DNA of 7,268 nucleotides from Candidatus Aminicenantota bacterium (GTDB lineage Bacteria > Acidobacteriota > Aminicenantia > Aminicenantales > UBA8522), in assembly GCA_016934895.1 (NCBI GenBank), contig JAFGRZ010000174.1, positions 1-7,268 of the forward strand, written 5' to 3'. Below, piece by piece: positions 1 through 6,173 of this stretch. The translations under genes and the position numbers were made by a program. Each line of letters begins with the position of its first letter. Position 1 is the stretch's first letter. Under the pieces are notes generated by a model. It searched no databases and was not told the origin of the DNA. It saw only the letters and a list, made by a program, of their open reading frames with translations.

Positions 1-1389
1 GCCGAGGAGTTGATCAATGCCCTCACCCAAGTCCAGGACCTCAAGGTAGCTGCCAGAACATCCTCGTTTTTTTTCAAGGGCAAAGAGGAGGACATCCGCG
101 AGATCGGCCGGCGGCTGGATGTCGCCTCCATTCTCGAGGGAAGCGTGCAGAAACTGGGCAACCGCCTCCGTGTCACGGCCCAGCTCATCTGTGTCTCGGA
201 TGGATATCATCTCTGGTCGGACCGTTTTGATCGGAAGGCGGAGGATATTTTCTCCGTCCAGGACGAAATCTCGCTCGCCGTCGTCGAAAAGCTGAAGGTT
301 GAGCTCCTCGAGGGCGAAAAAGAAAAGGTCACCAAGCGTCACACCACGAGCAAGGCAGCCCACCAGCTTTTTCTCAAGGGGCGCTATCATTGGAACATGC
401 GGTCCCCGAAGGATATGATCCTGGCCGTGGACTGCTTCCAGCGGGCGATCAACAGGGACCCTGAATTTTCCCTTCCCTATGTCGGGATCGCCGACGTTTT
501 CAACATGTTGGCGGAGTTCGGGTTCATCCCTCCCCGCGAAGGATATCAAAAATCCAGCACCTTGCTCCGGAAGGCTCAGGAGATCGATGATTCGCTCAGT
601 GAGCTTTATTCTTCCCTGGCCCTGATCACCTATTGCTACGATTGGGACCTGCCGGCGGCGGAGCGCCTGGCTTACCGGAGTATCGAGCTCAACCCCCAGA
701 GCTGGTGGGGCCATGCCACACGGGCGGAAATCCTGGGCACGTGGGGAAGGCTCGAGGAGGCTTTCGAGGAAGCAAATAAGATTATCGAGCTCGACCCGGT
801 GTCTCCCTTGAGCCGCGTGCTTTACGGAATACTTCTGAGCACGGTCGGAAAGATTGTGGAAAGCCGTGAACAAATGCTCCTGATTCAAGCTAAAGAGCCG
901 GATAATCCCATGCTGAACCTCTGGCTGGGGATGGCTTATCTGGCCAAGCCGGCTCTTCCTGAACGAGCTATCGAATATCTCCAGAAAGCCGCCCAACTCG
1001 GGGCAACCTCCGCTTACGGCTATCTGGGTTTGGCTTACGCGATGGCCGGACAGAAAGACGAGGCTCTGTACTGTCTGGAGAGGTTGGAGAAGGTCGAAAA
1101 AGAATCGTTTATCCCTCTTCCCTTGAGACCCATGCTTTATATCAAGCCCGGCTTGAGGCATTTCCGATCCCTGAAAAAGAAGTACGTTCCGGCCTATCTC
1201 AAGGCCGTCATTTATCTGGGGCTAAATAGGCCGGAAGAGGCACTGGCCCAACTCGAAAAATCCTGCCAGTCCAGAGATTATCTTATCCCTACAACTCTTG
1301 GAGTTATCGCTCTCTTCGATTTGCCGGGGATCGAGGAATTTGTCTCCTCCCCGAGATTCCAGGCCCTCCGGGCGAAAATTAAAAGATAG
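1..1389 (+). CDS. TolB-like domain and TPR repeat protein, 3' part of a larger gene
   Basis: The frame is open from base 1 (Ala-Glu-Glu-Leu-Ile), so the true start lies upstream; a TTG at base 10 is unlikely to be the start because the domain is already under way. About residues 1-100 match the TolB N-terminal-like domain common in bacterial signalling proteins (ARTSSFFFKG, ILEGSVQKLGNRLRVTAQL, DGYHLWSDRFDR, IFSVQDEIS). The rest is a run of helical TPR units, for example around LFLKGRYHWN, AVDCFQRAINRDPEF, AERLAYRSIELNP, EANKIIELDP and AIEYLQKAAQLGA. It closes with SSPRFQALRAKIKR, the usual end of this family, so the C-terminus is complete. In relatives this module follows either a Ser/Thr protein kinase or a CadC-like winged-helix domain; which one is present here cannot be seen. 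TPR units probably bind partner proteins. There is no catalytic motif in the visible part. The family assignment is firm; the cellular role is not. Confidence 0.9.
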   Translation, partial: AEELINALTQVQDLKVAARTSSFFFKGKEEDIREIGRRLDVASILEGSVQKLGNRLRVTAQLICVSDGYHLWSDRFDRKAEDIFSVQDEISLAVVEKLKVELLEGEKEKVTKRHTTSKAAHQLFLKGRYHWNMRSPKDMILAVDCFQRAINRDPEFSLPYVGIADVFNMLAEFGFIPPREGYQKSSTLLRKAQEIDDSLSELYSSLALITYCYDWDLPAAERLAYRSIELNPQSWWGHATRAEILGTWGRLEEAFEEANKIIELDPVSPLSRVLYGILLSTVGKIVESREQMLLIQAKEPDNPMLNLWLGMAYLAKPALPERAIEYLQKAAQLGATSAYGYLGLAYAMAGQKDEALYCLERLEKVEKESFIPLPLRPMLYIKPGLRHFRSLKKKYVPAYLKAVIYLGLNRPEEALAQLEKSCQSRDYLIPTTLGVIALFDLPGIEEFVSSPRFQALRAKIKR

Positions 1390-1405
1390 TTCGGCCTATT
1401 CTTTT
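1381..1405. terminator. Candidate bidirectional terminator between convergent genes
   Basis: The bases GATAG (1385-1389) can pair with CTATT (1396-1400, one G-U pair) around a 6-base loop, and after one mismatch AAA pairs with TTT. On the + strand the hairpin runs into TCTTTTTTTTCTTT; on the - strand it runs into CTTTTAATTTT. Each arm contains the TAG stop of one of the two convergent genes. The stem is short and AU-rich, so its strength is doubtful, but no other terminator fits between stops only 6 bases apart. Confidence 0.4.
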
Positions 1406-3750
1406 TTTTCTTTGACCTCGTCCTTGATGCTGTCGGTGATCTTTTTGACGATTTCTTTGGGCATTTCCTTGTCGCCGGGACCGCTGATTTTCAATGTGAC
1501 GCGGCCGGATTCCTTATCGAATTCGGGATCAAGGGTGAAGCCTTCGGGCAGGTCATTTTTCAATCTGGCCACGATCTTTTCGTAGGTTTCGCGTCCTTTC
1601 TCGCCGGCCTCAACCAGATAAACCAGTTCGAAGCTTCCGTTTTTGCTCACAACCACCTTGACGGTGTCTTTCTTGACACCTTCCGTTGTATCGACATGGA
1701 CTTCCGCGTCAGCCTCCGCTTCGCCTACTTTCTTGGTAATCGTGTAGACAACGGGCTTGTCTTCAAGTTCCACCCCGACCGTCTTTATCTCCCGGCCAAG
1801 CTTTTCCAGGTCCTTCTCCAGGTCGGCCAATGCTTCATCCACCTCCCGGAGCTCCAATTTTTTCTCCTCGACCGCCCTGAGCTTTTCCCGGACCTCACGG
1901 AGCTTCTCCCGGAGCTCCTCCTGGTCTTGGGTTCCTACCCAGGTTATATGGGGTATCGCGATGTCCAGCGTTTTGACGGTCACCGGAAGATCTTTCAGGG
2001 CGATCGCTACGGACTTTTTGATGTCGGGGATATCTTTCAGGGCGATCTTGATCGCCTCACCGATGTCGACGTCCGGTTTCGTGATGACATAGACAGAGCT
2101 ACCGTCCTCGCCCACTTTGAGGATTTTCCCTTCTTTGATGACCTGGATCTTGTCCCCTATGATCTCCATATGAACGGGATCCCCTTCCAGAACCTTCACC
2201 TCTTTGCCCTCGGGAGAGATAAAGATGGCCTTTTTGCCGTCTATCTCTTTTATAATGATGGGCTTTTCGATCACAATCGTCTTGACCTTGTCGCCCTCCT
2301 GGATCTTGATCCGATATTTGTGCTTTTCCCCTTCCTTGATGGTCCAGACGACAGCCTTCTTCGTTTTCTCTTTGAGTTCCTGTTCTTCCTGCTCTTGGAC
2401 CTTTTTCTCCTGTTCTTGTTTTTCCTGGGCGAGAAACTGCTCTTTTTGTTCCTGGGCCTGGTGCTCCTTTTGGGCTTGCTTTGGCTTCTCCTTTTCCTGG
2501 GCTTTCTTCTCTTCGACCTGGCTTTGTTCCTGAGGCTGTTCGGCTTCTTGGCTCCCCGGAATTATTGGATCGGCCATTTTTTCTTGGACGCCCGGTCCGG
2601 CCCCGAAGAAGACGCTCATTCCGGTCTCCGTTTTCCCTGTCAGGGCCGGCGATGGACGGGCCATCCCGATGATCCCCACGGCGAGGACAACTGCGCACAC
2701 AAGCATAATTTTGGTTTTCATTTTGACCTCCTGAAAAGACCATTTTTGTTTGAGGATAGCCGTCAACCTTTCGTTAAAGGCGGATTTTCCGTGTCCGGAC
2801 AATCCCAGAAGCCCTGCCCATTGACCCAGCCCGGAGCCGGCAGCGCTCTTAAAGAAAAGCAGGTTGGCGGCATATGTCGAGGGCTTGATCCCCATCCTGA
2901 GAACGAGTTCATCGCAGGCCTCTTCCTGTTCCTTCTTCAGCCTCCGGAAGACAAACCAGCTCAGAGGATTGAACCAGAAGACGGCCAGGCTCAGCCGGAC
3001 GATCAACATGACCAAAAAATCCCCCCTCTTGATGTGTCCGAGCTCGTGAACGAGGGCCGAGGAGCGCTGCTCTTCCGTCCAATCCTCGTATCCGTCGGGA
3101 ATCAGGACGAACGGCTTGATGAATCCCCAGGTCAGAGGAACGAGAATGCTGGGGTGGCTTCTGAGACGGACGTCTCTTCGAAGATGGATGGCCGCCAGGA
3201 TACGCTCCAGGAGTGCGCGCCAACGGGGGTCCCGGACGGTCTTTCCTTGCCGGATCAGGCGGAAGCCTCCGAAAATCCCGGCCCCCAGTCTGAGCAAAAG
3301 AACGATCAAACCCATCGACCAGACGAAGGGAACTGCGGATTTGAAAAAGAGATTGAATCCTTCCGACTTCCCAGAAACCCGCGGGAAGAAAACGGATTTT
3401 TCCGGCACGACGGCCGAGCCCACAGGAAAGAAAGATTGATTCTCCCGCGCCGGGCCCTCCGCTAGTTGATCGCCGCCGACATGGGCCGCGCGCGTCACCT
3501 GGTCCATGAATGCGGGGCTTGTCTTTGCCGGCAGAAGACCGGTCTCCCATCCCAGTCCGAGATAAGGAAGAACCGGAAGCAGAAGGAGTCCGGCCAGGGA
3601 AAGCGAGAGCACGAAGTGTCTCAGTGAAGCCGACTCCTTTCGAAATAGCAGGACGAGGATAACGGCTAGAGTGAGCACCACCGTGCTCTTGATCAAGTAT
3701 TCAACGACAAGAGGAAACCATCCGAAATCCGCCGCCCAAGCCATGATCAC
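1396..3750 (-). CDS. M56 family (BlaR1/MecR1-type) membrane metallopeptidase with long non-PBP C-terminal tail
   Basis: This 784-residue protein looks like an inner-membrane sensor protease that would inactivate the BlaI-type repressor encoded just upstream. Membrane segments are visible near residues 15-36, 46-65, 138-162 and 246-262, with a further hydrophobic stretch at 348-364. The zinc motif is HELGH at 235-239, followed by RGD, and the downstream EQEEACDE (274-281) should supply the third ligand, as is typical of M56. BlaR1 and MecR1 continue into a penicillin-binding sensor domain; here no SxxK/KTG-type domain is seen. The tail instead has a Gln/Glu/Lys-rich linker (about 400-466), a beta-rich stretch (467-560), a 14-residue repeat (567-608), a Glu/Lys/Leu coiled coil (609-660) and a final alpha/beta region. 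The start is GTG at 3750, giving a 4-base GTGA overlap with the repressor stop; ATG at 3744 is an alternative. An internal start inside the gene is listed separately. The M56 assignment is firm; the signal sensed is unknown. Confidence 0.92.
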   Translation of the reverse strand: MIMAWAADFGWFPLVVEYLIKSTVVLTLAVILVLLFRKESASLRHFVLSLSLAGLLLLPVLPYLGLGWETGLLPAKTSPAFMDQVTRAAHVGGDQLAEGPARENQSFFPVGSAVVPEKSVFFPRVSGKSEGFNLFFKSAVPFVWSMGLIVLLLRLGAGIFGGFRLIRQGKTVRDPRWRALLERILAAIHLRRDVRLRSHPSILVPLTWGFIKPFVLIPDGYEDWTEEQRSSALVHELGHIKRGDFLVMLIVRLSLAVFWFNPLSWFVFRRLKKEQEEACDELVLRMGIKPSTYAANLLFFKSAAGSGLGQWAGLLGLSGHGKSAFNERLTAILKQKWSFQEVKMKTKIMLVCAVVLAVGIIGMARPSPALTGKTETGMSVFFGAGPGVQEKMADPIIPGSQEAEQPQEQSQVEEKKAQEKEKPKQAQKEHQAQEQKEQFLAQEKQEQEKKVQEQEEQELKEKTKKAVVWTIKEGEKHKYRIKIQEGDKVKTIVIEKPIIIKEIDGKKAIFISPEGKEVKVLEGDPVHMEIIGDKIQVIKEGKILKVGEDGSSVYVITKPDVDIGEAIKIALKDIPDIKKSVAIALKDLPVTVKTLDIAIPHITWVGTQDQEELREKLREVREKLRAVEEKKLELREVDEALADLEKDLEKLGREIKTVGVELEDKPVVYTITKKVGEAEADAEVHVDTTEGVKKDTVKVVVSKNGSFELVYLVEAGEKGRETYEKIVARLKNDLPEGFTLDPEFDKESGRVTLKISGPGDKEMPKEIVKKITDSIKDEVKEKKE
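1927..2052 (-). repeat. Tandem 14-residue repeat in the M56 protein tail
   Basis: Residues 567-580 (IKIALKDIPDIKKS) and 581-594 (VAIALKDLPVTVKT) are tandem copies of a 14-residue unit, followed by a weaker third copy starting LDIAIPHITW. At the DNA level the 16-base word ATCTTTCAGGGCGATC occurs at 1990-2005 and again at 2032-2047, exactly 42 bases apart and in frame. This indicates internal duplication of the coding sequence. Confidence 0.7.
2719..2732 (-). promoter_or_regulatory. Internal Shine-Dalgarno and ATG inside the M56 gene
   Basis: Read on the - strand, AGGAGG (2732-2727) lies 5 bases before an in-frame ATG (2721-2719, Met344 of the full protein). The residues that follow read MKTKIMLVCAVVLAVG, then IIGMARPSPA: a basic start, a hydrophobic core and a Ser-Pro-Ala signal-peptidase-I-like site after residue 369. 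Translation from here would give a 441-residue product (bases 1396-2721) that is exported, consisting only of the linker, beta-rich, repeat and coiled-coil tail. In full-length M56 proteins a hydrophobic segment at this place is normally the last membrane helix, so both readings can hold together. The site is stronger than the ribosome binding sites of most genes in this window. Whether it is used is inference. Confidence 0.5.
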
Positions 3751-4130
3751 CGTCCTTCTTTGCGGGCCTTTTCGATGAGCTCGACGAGCCGGCCGTAGTC
3801 GTCCGCCGTGAGGCTGTCCTCGGAGATGTCGAGGAGGGCGGCCACGGCATCCTCGGTGGAGTCATCGAAAAAAGTCTGAAGCAAGTCCTTCAGGGCGCTG
3901 CGCCGGGCTCTTTCTCGAGGAAGGGTCGGCGAGTAGATATACCGGGGCCCCTCCTGGCGATGGACGAGGTGACCCTTCTGCTCCAGCACGCGGAGCAGGG
4001 CCCTGACCGCGGAGTAGCTGGGGGGACTGGGTAGCCGCTCCAGCACCTGGTTTACGGTCGCCTCCTGGAGCGCATAGATGATATCCATGATCTGACGCTC
4101 GCGCCGGCTCAAGTTTTTCTGTCCCTTCAT
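3747..4130 (-). CDS. BlaI/MecI/CopY-type transcriptional repressor
   Basis: This is a small winged-helix repressor that should dimerise and block its own operon until cleaved or released. Family marks are LSRRERQIMDIIYALQEATV at the start of the DNA-binding domain, SYSAVRALLRVLEQKG as the recognition-helix region, the wing residues GPRYIYSP, and LLQTFFDDS, which corresponds to the FFDGS-like segment where BlaI/MecI proteins are cleaved. The ATG at 4130 is preferred because GGAG (4143-4140) lies 9 bases before it; ATG codons at 4139 and 4145 are in frame but have poor ribosome sites, and 4145 would give 132 residues instead of 127. Its TGA stop overlaps the GTG of the M56 gene by 4 bases, so the two are translationally coupled, as in blaI-blaR1 and mecI-mecR1 loci. 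A tandem palindrome over its promoter suggests autorepression. The family is clear; no link to beta-lactams is shown. Confidence 0.92.
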   Translation of the reverse strand: MKGQKNLSRRERQIMDIIYALQEATVNQVLERLPSPPSYSAVRALLRVLEQKGHLVHRQEGPRYIYSPTLPRERARRSALKDLLQTFFDDSTEDAVAALLDISEDSLTADDYGRLVELIEKARKEGR

Positions 4131-4160
4131 GATCTTCATCTCCATCCGGCCTTTTTTTCT

Positions 4161-4190
4161 GCTAATTTTTTAGCATGCTAAAATATTAGC
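4161..4190. promoter_or_regulatory. Tandem palindromic operator, probably for the BlaI-type repressor
   Basis: Two copies of the 14-base palindrome GCTAA-N4-TTAGC lie side by side: GCTAATTTTTTAGC (4161-4174) and GCTAAAATATTAGC (4177-4190), separated by AT. Together they form a 30-base dyad with a single mismatched pair. The sequence covers the -10 box and the predicted transcription start of the repressor operon. Centre-to-centre spacing is 16 bases, about one and a half helical turns. Binding by the adjacent repressor is inferred from position; the motif differs from the TACA/TGTA core known for staphylococcal BlaI/MecI sites. Confidence 0.8.
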
Positions 4191-4211
4191 ACTTCCCGGT
4201 ATGCCCGTCAA
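4183..4211 (-). promoter_or_regulatory. Sigma-70-type promoter of the repressor/M56 operon
   Basis: On the - strand TTGACG (4211-4206) and TAATAT (4188-4183) are separated by exactly 17 bases. Five of six positions match the consensus in the -35 box and five of six in the -10 box. Transcription should begin near 4176, within the operator, giving a leader of roughly 45 bases before the preferred ATG. AT-rich DNA just upstream (4220-4250) could act as an UP element. Confidence 0.8.
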
Positions 4212-4219
4212 GAGGGCGT

Positions 4220-4233
4220 GCTGTTTTTTTAGC
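4220..4233. promoter_or_regulatory. Degenerate third operator-like site
   Basis: GCTGTTTTTTTAGC keeps 8 of the 10 fixed positions of GCTAA-N4-TTAGC. Its centre lies about 50 bases upstream of the predicted start of the repressor operon, just beyond the -35 box. It could be an auxiliary repressor site, or simply part of an AT-rich upstream element. Confidence 0.35.
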
Positions 4234-4535
4234 ATTTTTCGAGAAAACGTCTTATTTCGGCTTTCCAGGTCTAAGAACTCCGGGCAGAAGCCGAAAGTTG
4301 CACAAACCCAGGGCACCCGGGCTGAGGCTGGACAAGAACGGGCGGCCGCTCGATCAAACATCCATGACCCGGATGGAGCCTCGGCGGCTTGCCTTAAAGG
4401 AAGGGTTGTATTAATCTGGTTGCAGAGCCTCTGTCACGGCGAGCGCTGGGAAGCCTGGCGGTTCAGGGAAGCCCAACTGGCGGGAACCGGTTCTTGTCTG
4501 AGAGGGACAATAGAGACCGAAAGGAGAGAGGCACG
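4234..4535. other. Intergenic stretch without a recognised gene
   Basis: These roughly 300 bases separate the leftward repressor operon from the rightward DUF3788 gene. Open frames exist on both strands but none has a recognisable product or a convincing ribosome site. The only small structure noted is the 10-base palindrome GAACCGGTTC at 4484-4493, whose first half can also pair with CGGTTC at 4459-4464 across a 19-base loop. I could not identify a convincing promoter for the DUF3788 gene here. Confidence 0.6.
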
Positions 4536-4955
4536 ATGGAAAGAAGCGTGTTCACCGACAGGTCGAAAAAACCCGACAACAGGCGTTTGAACAAGGCTAT
4601 CGGAGAGAGCGGGCCTCATTGGACGGCCATAAAAGCCCATGTCTTGAAAAAACACGGCGAAGCCCTCGAGGAATGGAAGTATTACGGCCCGAAGGCGGGG
4701 TGGGTGCTCAAGGTCCTGCTGAGAAGGCGCAATGTGTTCTTTTTGACTCCACTCAAAGGCTATTTCCGAATCGCCTTTGTCTTCGGCGACAGGGCCGCAT
4801 CGACCGTTGAAAAAAGCAACGTTCCGGCCGCCGTCAAGAAGGAACTGAAGGAGACCCGCCGGTACGTGGAGGGACGGGCGCTCCGGATCGAGGTTAAACG
4901 TCAGAAAGACGTTCCGGCCGTTAAGAAACTGATCGATATCAAAATCGCCAGTTGA
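4536..4955 (+). CDS. DUF3788 family protein
   Basis: This 139-residue soluble protein fits the DUF3788 family in length and in its conserved segments: an N-terminal FTDRSKKPD followed by helices, HWTAIKAHVLKKHGE, EEWKYYGPKAGWVLKVLLRRRN, FFLTPLKGYFRIAFVFGDRA, and the closing EGRALRIEVKRQKDVPAVKKLIDIKI. Members are small single-domain alpha/beta proteins of unknown biochemical function. I see no signal peptide, membrane segment or catalytic motif. The ATG at 4536 is chosen because AGGAG (4522-4526) lies 9 bases before it; an open frame continues upstream to 4494 but shows no family similarity. It has the same orientation as the downstream ligase operon but is separated from it by about 80 bases with a possible terminator and promoter, so it may be transcribed alone. 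The family call rests on remembered conserved patterns. Confidence 0.85.
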   Translation: MERSVFTDRSKKPDNRRLNKAIGESGPHWTAIKAHVLKKHGEALEEWKYYGPKAGWVLKVLLRRRNVFFLTPLKGYFRIAFVFGDRAASTVEKSNVPAAVKKELKETRRYVEGRALRIEVKRQKDVPAVKKLIDIKIAS

Positions 4956-4963
4956 AAGCGCCT

Positions 4964-4987
4964 CCCGGGCCGCCGGGCCGGTTTTTT
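4964..4987 (+). terminator. Weak candidate terminator after the DUF3788 gene
   Basis: CCCGG (4964-4968) can pair with CCGGG (4973-4977) around a GCCG loop, and a run of six T follows at 4982-4987. Four bases lie between stem and T-run, and other pairings of this GC-rich stretch compete, so this is only a weak example. It is well placed, 8 bases after the stop codon. Confidence 0.3.
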
Positions 4988-5015
4988 GACAAAAGGCGCA
5001 TTTTTCTTTTATCCT
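4986..5015 (+). promoter_or_regulatory. Candidate promoter of the ATP-grasp/metallopeptidase operon
   Basis: A perfect TTGACA (4986-4991) is followed after 18 bases by TATCCT (5010-5015), which matches 4 of 6 bases of the -10 consensus. Transcription would start near 5022, giving a leader of only about 12 bases that still includes GAGG (5022-5025), 9 bases before the ATG at 5035. The T-run of the preceding terminator candidate overlaps the -35 box. Confidence 0.45.
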
Positions 5016-5034
5016 TTGCCCGAGGCGGACAAAC

Positions 5035-6153
5035 ATGGACAGCACAAAACGAATCTCGGTCGCCGTCATCTACAATTTTCCGGGCGAGGACGAGTACGAG
5101 GCTCTCCGGAAGAAAGTCCAAACCGGAGAAGTCGTCTCACCGACGGGGGACATCAAGGACCTGGAACGGATTTCCACGGTCCAGGAAGAGATCGACGCCC
5201 TGGTCAAGGGCCTCCAGAAGGAAGGTTTTGACTCCCGGTCGGTCAACATCGAGGACCGTTTCGACCGTCTCCTCAAGAGCCTGACCGCCCCGCGGCCCGA
5301 CGTCGTCTTCAATTTGGTGGAATTTTTTAACAATAACCCCCTTTACGAAGACCGCGTCGCCGCCCTCTATGACCTTTTGCAGATCCCCTATACCGGAGCT
5401 CCCCCGATGACGCTGGCCATCTGCCAGCGGAAAGGGCTGACCAAACAAATTCTCAAGGCCTTCCGCATCCCGACGCCACGCTACAAACTGGTCAAACAGA
5501 AAACCGTCCCCAAGCTGACGGGACTCCGTTATCCCCTCATCATCAAGCCTGCCTGGGAGGATGCGAGCGCGGGCGTGACCGAGCGGGCCGTCGTCGAAGA
5601 CCGGAGCCAGCTGGAAAACCGCGTCCGCCTGATCCTGGCCGAATACAAGCAACCCGTATTGGTGGAAGAATTCATCGACGGCCGGGAGCTCGGGGTCGCC
5701 GTCATGGGCAACAAGAACCCCCGGGTGCTGCCTATCGAAGAAATGGATTTTTCCGACCTCCCCCCCGACCACCGGGCGATCGTCACCTACGAATCCAAGT
5801 GGAATCCCCTGAGCGATGTGTTTCACATGGGAAAGCTCGTCTGTCCCGCGAAATTGCCCAGGTCCATACAACAGCGGGTCAAAAAAATAGCCCTCCACAC
5901 CTATCAGGTCATGGGCTGCCGCGATTACGCCCGAATCGACATGCGCCTGGATAAAAACGACAATCTCTTCGTACTGGAGGTCAACCCGAATCCGGACCTC
6001 ACGGAGGGCGTGGCGTTCATGGCCTCCGCGGCCGCGGCCGGCATTCCGTTTTCCGAGGCGCTGCGGATGATCGTCGAGGAGGCGCTGAAGAGGGCGTCGC
6101 CTCCGACCGCGAAAAGCGCCCCGACCAAGGTGGATGCGCCGTTGGAGGTATGA
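5035..6153 (+). CDS. ATP-grasp ligase, D-alanine--D-alanine ligase-like
   Basis: This 372-residue enzyme belongs to the Ddl-like branch of ATP-grasp carboxylate-amine ligases, which activate a carboxylate as acyl-phosphate and join it to an amine. Residues 1-95 form the N-terminal domain, ending in DVVFNLVEFF. YEDRVAALYDLLQIPYTGAPP (104-124) and KGLTKQILKAFRIPTPRY (133-150) match Ddl-type proteins. ATP-binding residues are the Lys of IIKP (K171) and EEFIDGREL (211-219). The metal site is D302, E315 and N317 in ARIDMRL and FVLEVNPNPDLT, with the same spacing as the Asp/Glu/Asn triad of Ddl. The N-terminal substrate region lacks the usual Ddl motif around its catalytic Glu, so D-Ala-D-Ala is not assured as product; another dipeptide or peptide tag is possible. 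The last 20 residues are a Pro/Ala/Lys tail outside the fold. It is cytosolic, with no signal peptide. It is the first gene of an operon: the metallopeptidase begins 20 bases after its stop. The fold is certain, the substrate unknown. Confidence 0.9.
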   Translation: MDSTKRISVAVIYNFPGEDEYEALRKKVQTGEVVSPTGDIKDLERISTVQEEIDALVKGLQKEGFDSRSVNIEDRFDRLLKSLTAPRPDVVFNLVEFFNNNPLYEDRVAALYDLLQIPYTGAPPMTLAICQRKGLTKQILKAFRIPTPRYKLVKQKTVPKLTGLRYPLIIKPAWEDASAGVTERAVVEDRSQLENRVRLILAEYKQPVLVEEFIDGRELGVAVMGNKNPRVLPIEEMDFSDLPPDHRAIVTYESKWNPLSDVFHMGKLVCPAKLPRSIQQRVKKIALHTYQVMGCRDYARIDMRLDKNDNLFVLEVNPNPDLTEGVAFMASAAAAGIPFSEALRMIVEEALKRASPPTAKSAPTKVDAPLEV

Positions 6154-6173
6154 GCCCGACCGGGTGATCCAAA

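Noticed and set aside
2099..2743. A 214-codon frame on the - strand overlapping the M56 tail in another phase
   Set aside because: Gly/Arg/Pro-rich composition typical of an out-of-phase reading of a real gene; the strong internal ribosome site at 2727-2732 fits the M56 frame ATG at 2721, and this frame's start at 2743 lies upstream of it.
1696..3465. A 589-codon open frame on the + strand, antisense to the M56 gene
   Set aside because: It mirrors the Lys/Glu/Gln-rich coding of the M56 gene as Phe/Leu-rich nonsense, has no recognisable domain, and the opposite strand holds a clear M56 gene with HELGH and operon partner.
4459..4493. Hairpin CGGTTC/GAACCG upstream of the DUF3788 gene as a riboswitch or attenuator
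   Set aside because: Only six base pairs with a 19-base loop, no T-run and no known riboswitch motif.
4201..4590. Open frame on the + strand across the intergenic region and into the DUF3788 gene
   Set aside because: Starts inside the repressor promoter, has no recognisable product, and conflicts with the DUF3788 frame that has a good ribosome site.
5137..5898. Open frame on the - strand opposite the ATP-grasp gene
   Set aside because: Antisense shadow of a conserved gene, with no domain similarity of its own.
6144..6167. Mini-frame MSPTG after a GGAGG between the ligase and the metallopeptidase
   Set aside because: The ribosome word is only 1 base from the ATG, too close for normal use; it is more likely the chance product of the ligase's last codons.
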